Source: Opitutaceae bacterium
GTDB taxonomy: Bacteria; Verrucomicrobiota; Verrucomicrobiia; Opitutales; Opitutaceae
Direction: 5' to 3'
DNA length: 15,631 nucleotides
NCBI GenBank assembly: GCA_031254955.1
Contig: JAIRTK010000220.1
Span: 1-15,631, forward strand
Position numbers and translations under genes: made by a program. How positions within the stretch are numbered: the stretch's first letter is position 1; every line of letters starts with the position of its first letter. The notes under the pieces are model-generated. The model did no database searches. It was not told the origin of the DNA and was given only the letters and a program-made list of their open reading frames with translations. Positions 14,189 to 15,631 of the stretch are shown here, piece by piece.

Positions 14189-14629
14189 TCACTCTTTGGG
14201 GATTTCGTTGTCCGTGCGCAGCATCAGGACGGGGGTCTTGGTTTTGACCCAGAGGTCGGCTTCCTTGAAATATTTGGCGGCGACGTTTTCCAGCGCCTCG
14301 CCGACGGTTTTGGCCGGATACAGGCGGCCTTTTTTCGAGGCATTGTAATCGTAGGCGCCGCGAAAAATGCGGTCCTGCGTGGTGGCCGCGCTTTCGTTTT
14401 CAGGAATCTGGAGCACCCAGCCCGCAAAATCCCCAGCAGGCAGGCGGCCTTCGGGGTCGGAGATGAGGATGACAAACTGCTTTTTCACCGGCGGCGGTTT
14501 GTTTTCGTCCGCCTCGGCTTCCGCTTGGGTGACGAGGTTCATTTCCTCGACGATCTGGCGGAGCAGGGCGGGGGCGACCTGGTTTCGTTTCAAAATTTCG
14601 GCAACTTGATTAACGTCGATTTTTGGCAT
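14189..14629 (-). CDS. Conserved-looking 146-aa protein of unknown function
   Basis: I do not recognise the family. The start is the ATG at 14629; the frame continues upstream to 14878, but only through Ala/Gly-rich sequence that is antisense to the NUDIX gene. Residues 1-40 look helical (DVNQVAEILKRNQVAPALLRQ..., EEMNL), followed by an acidic linker ending in ENKPPPVKKQ. Residues about 51-146 form an α/β region: FVILISDPEGRLP, FAGWVLQIPENES, RIFRGAYDYNASKKG, VGEALENVAAKYFKEADLW and TPVLMLRTDNEIPKE. There is no signal peptide or membrane segment, so it is probably cytoplasmic. Its start lies 43 bp from the likely start of the divergent NUDIX gene, so they may share a promoter region. No Shine-Dalgarno sequence is seen. 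Confidence 0.75.
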   Translation of the reverse strand: MPKIDVNQVAEILKRNQVAPALLRQIVEEMNLVTQAEAEADENKPPPVKKQFVILISDPEGRLPAGDFAGWVLQIPENESAATTQDRIFRGAYDYNASKKGRLYPAKTVGEALENVAAKYFKEADLWVKTKTPVLMLRTDNEIPKE

Positions 14630-14672
14630 GGCGTGCGTTGAAAATCCGCCCCATGAAAGCACACATTCCGCG

Positions 14673-15350
14673 ATGATGGACAAGCCTAACATGCAAGCCG
14701 CCCCTCCCGCCCCTCCCGCCGCCCCCGCTGCTCCCGCTGCCTCTGGTGCTCTCGCCGCCTCTGGCCCCGCCGTCGCCGATTCCGCTGCCGCCGCCGTTGG
14801 CGCGGCCCGGATGCCACCCGGCCCGGCGCAGCGTGACGACGAGCTTTTCGATGTGGTCAATGAGCGCGACGAGGTCATCGGCCAGGCGACGCGCGGGGAG
14901 GTTCACGCCCGGAAATGGTTGCACCGCGCCGTCCATGTGCTGGCGCGGGGGGCGGACGGGCGGGTGTTTCTGCAAAAGCGTTCGATGGCGAAGGACACTT
15001 CGCCGGGGCGGTGGGATTCGTCCTGTTCCGGGCATGTCGATGCGGGCGAGGATTACGCGGCGGCGGCGGTGCGGGAGTTGCGCGAGGAGCTTGGGGCGCG
15101 GATCGCCGGGCCGGAGCGGCTGACGGCGTTGTTCATGCTTCCGCCCAGCGAGCAAAACGGTTGGGAGTTTGTATCCGTTTACGGGATTCGCCACGACGGG
15201 CCGTTTGAGTTGAATCCGTCCGAGATCGAGCGCGGCGAGTGGTGGACGCCTTGGGAGGTGACTCGCGCGGTCGCGGTGCGTCCGGGGGATTTTTCGAGCA
15301 CGTTTCGGATGGCGTGGGAGCGCTTCGCGCAAATGGCCGGCGACAAGTGA
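14673..15350 (+). CDS. NUDIX hydrolase (YfcD / IPP-isomerase-like)
   Basis: The NUDIX box is complete: Gx5Ex7REUxEExGU reads G-HVDAG-E ... RELREELGA (about residues 120-142 of a 225-aa product). The core begins with DDELFDVVNERDEVIGQATR, then HRAVHVLARG, FLQKRSMAKDTSPGRWD and SCSGHVDAGE. This matches NUDIX proteins of the YfcD / isopentenyl-diphosphate-isomerase-like group, which act on nucleoside-diphosphate-linked or prenyl-diphosphate substrates; the substrate here is not predictable. Candidate starts are ATGs at 14673, 14676, 14691 and 14811. The last removes an Ala/Pro-rich 46-residue leader and begins just before the conserved core, so the true protein may be about 179 aa. An ATG at 14628 overlaps the start codon of the divergent gene and is less likely. 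Confidence 0.92.
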   Translation: MMDKPNMQAAPPAPPAAPAAPAASGALAASGPAVADSAAAAVGAARMPPGPAQRDDELFDVVNERDEVIGQATRGEVHARKWLHRAVHVLARGADGRVFLQKRSMAKDTSPGRWDSSCSGHVDAGEDYAAAAVRELREELGARIAGPERLTALFMLPPSEQNGWEFVSVYGIRHDGPFELNPSEIERGEWWTPWEVTRAVAVRPGDFSSTFRMAWERFAQMAGDK

Positions 15351-15377
15351 CGGGGGGCCGCTAAAGTCCAAAACGGG

Positions 15378-15394
15378 TTCGGAAAGGGTATAAC
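15378..15394. repeat. Solo terminus of the 180-bp element
   Basis: TTCGGAAAGGGTATAAC reads in reverse complement as GTTATACCCTTTCCGAA. It matches the outer end of the 180-bp element (GTTATACCCATTCCCAA at 13657-13673) except for a few bases. No internal element sequence accompanies it. Confidence 0.55.
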
Positions 15395-15403
15395 AAGTTC
15401 CGC

Positions 15404-15459
15404 GTAGCGAGTTCTGAGTAGCGAGTTCCGAGTAGCGAGTTCCGAGTAGCGAGTTCCGA
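15404..15459. repeat. Tandem repeat, four 14-bp units
   Basis: Four head-to-tail copies of GTAGCGAGTTCCGA occupy 15404-15417, 15418-15431, 15432-15445 and 15446-15459. The last three are identical and the first has one change (T for C). The array is non-coding and lies between the NUDIX and rlmJ genes. Short Asn/Ser/Arg/Thr-rich frames across it are repeat artefacts. Confidence 0.95.
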
Positions 15460-15463
15460 GTTC

Positions 15464-15556
15464 CAAGTGGCCAATGACAGGTGGCAAGCGACTGTTGGGC
15501 GGCGTCCTTTGGGGCACTTGTCATTTGTCACTTGCCACTTGTTACTTGTCACTTGC
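15464..15556. repeat. Heptanucleotide repeats, inverted pair
   Basis: Six consecutive 7-bp units of the CACTTGT/CACTTGC type occupy 15515-15556. Upstream, 15464-15491 reads as four heptads in the opposite sense (CAAGTGG, CCAATGA, CAGGTGG, CAAGCGA). The two blocks can pair to form an imperfect hairpin around 23 nt. The pattern resembles the short tandemly repeated heptanucleotides (STRR) described in cyanobacteria. It ends 30 bp before the rlmJ start. Confidence 0.85.
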
Positions 15557-15586
15557 GCGAAGCGTCCCTGTTACTTTTTCCCTGTC

Positions 15587-15631
15587 ATGAACTACCGCCA
15601 TCGTTTTCACGCGGGCAACTTTGCCGATGTC
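15587..15631 (+). CDS. rlmJ: 23S rRNA (adenine-2030-N6)-methyltransferase, 5' end
   Basis: Only the first 15 codons are in the window: MNYRHRFHAGNFADV. This matches the conserved N-terminus of RlmJ (YRHxFHAGNxADV, as in the E. coli protein), which uses S-adenosylmethionine to methylate N6 of A2030 in 23S rRNA. The SAM-binding core lies beyond the window. The ATG at 15587 is the natural start by alignment with the family. It is preceded by T/C-rich sequence without a Shine-Dalgarno motif. Confidence 0.8.
   Translation, partial: MNYRHRFHAGNFADV

Noticed and set aside
14189..14878. N-terminal extension of the 146-aa protein to 229 aa
   Set aside because: The extra residues are Ala/Gly low complexity lying antisense to the NUDIX gene. 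The ATG at 14629 gives a compact protein.
15361..15552. Minus-strand frames rich in NSELATR / QVTNDK-like repeats
   Set aside because: They are translations of the 14-bp and 7-bp repeats. Such frames are commonly annotated by mistake.
15404..15556. Possible CRISPR array
   Set aside because: The units are 14 and 7 bp and contiguous, with no unique spacers.

Overview
The window is GC-rich DNA that most resembles a Verrucomicrobiota genome, and within that the Opitutaceae. This rests on three things: the DUF1549/DUF1553 - DUF1501 - PPC-domain gene set known from Verrucomicrobiota and Planctomycetota; large secreted Ig-like/BACON proteins with a Gly-rich, hydrophobic, basic C-terminal tail; and intergenic regions crowded with palindromic repeats. 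The assignment is inferred from gene content, not from a marker gene. I found no rRNA, tRNA, transposase, CRISPR array or phage module.

Layout. Positions 1-582 hold no gene but many inverted repeats, including a 49-bp-arm palindrome at the left edge. Positions 583-6684 (minus strand, read right to left) hold a three-gene export cluster: a lipoprotein with an Ig-like domain plus DUF1549 and DUF1553, a Tat-exported DUF1501 protein, and a Sec-exported protein with two PPC domains and a Pro/Arg-rich repeat array. The last two genes are 2 bp apart. Positions 6871-8010 (minus) encode a RidA-superfamily protein resembling the chorismatases (FkbO/Hyg5/XanB2). Positions 8245-8532 are a polypyrimidine tract followed by its purine complement. 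Positions 8957-13067 (minus) encode a 235-aa secreted protein of unknown function and a 1122-aa multidomain surface protein. A 180-bp element lies on each side of this pair, in direct orientation and about 92% identical (8739-8918 and 13659-13838). Positions 13068-14188 are non-coding and repeat-rich. From 14189, a 146-aa protein of unknown function (minus) is divergent from a NUDIX hydrolase (plus). After 230 bp of tandem and heptanucleotide repeats, the window ends in the first 15 codons of rlmJ.

How the genes fit together. DUF1549/DUF1553 and DUF1501 proteins almost always occur as neighbours, and PPC proteins often join them. Their molecular role is not established. Here the three products carry lipoprotein, Tat and Sec-type export signals, so an extracytoplasmic complex or pathway is plausible. 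The DUF1549 protein lacks any CxxCH motif at the place where its relatives usually carry one. The most unusual non-coding feature is the 180-bp element: near-identical 16-bp terminal inverted repeats, two internal hairpins and three 17-bp tandem units. Stray copies of its terminus lie elsewhere between genes. It looks like a non-autonomous miniature transposable element or a compound REP/BIME-type repeat.
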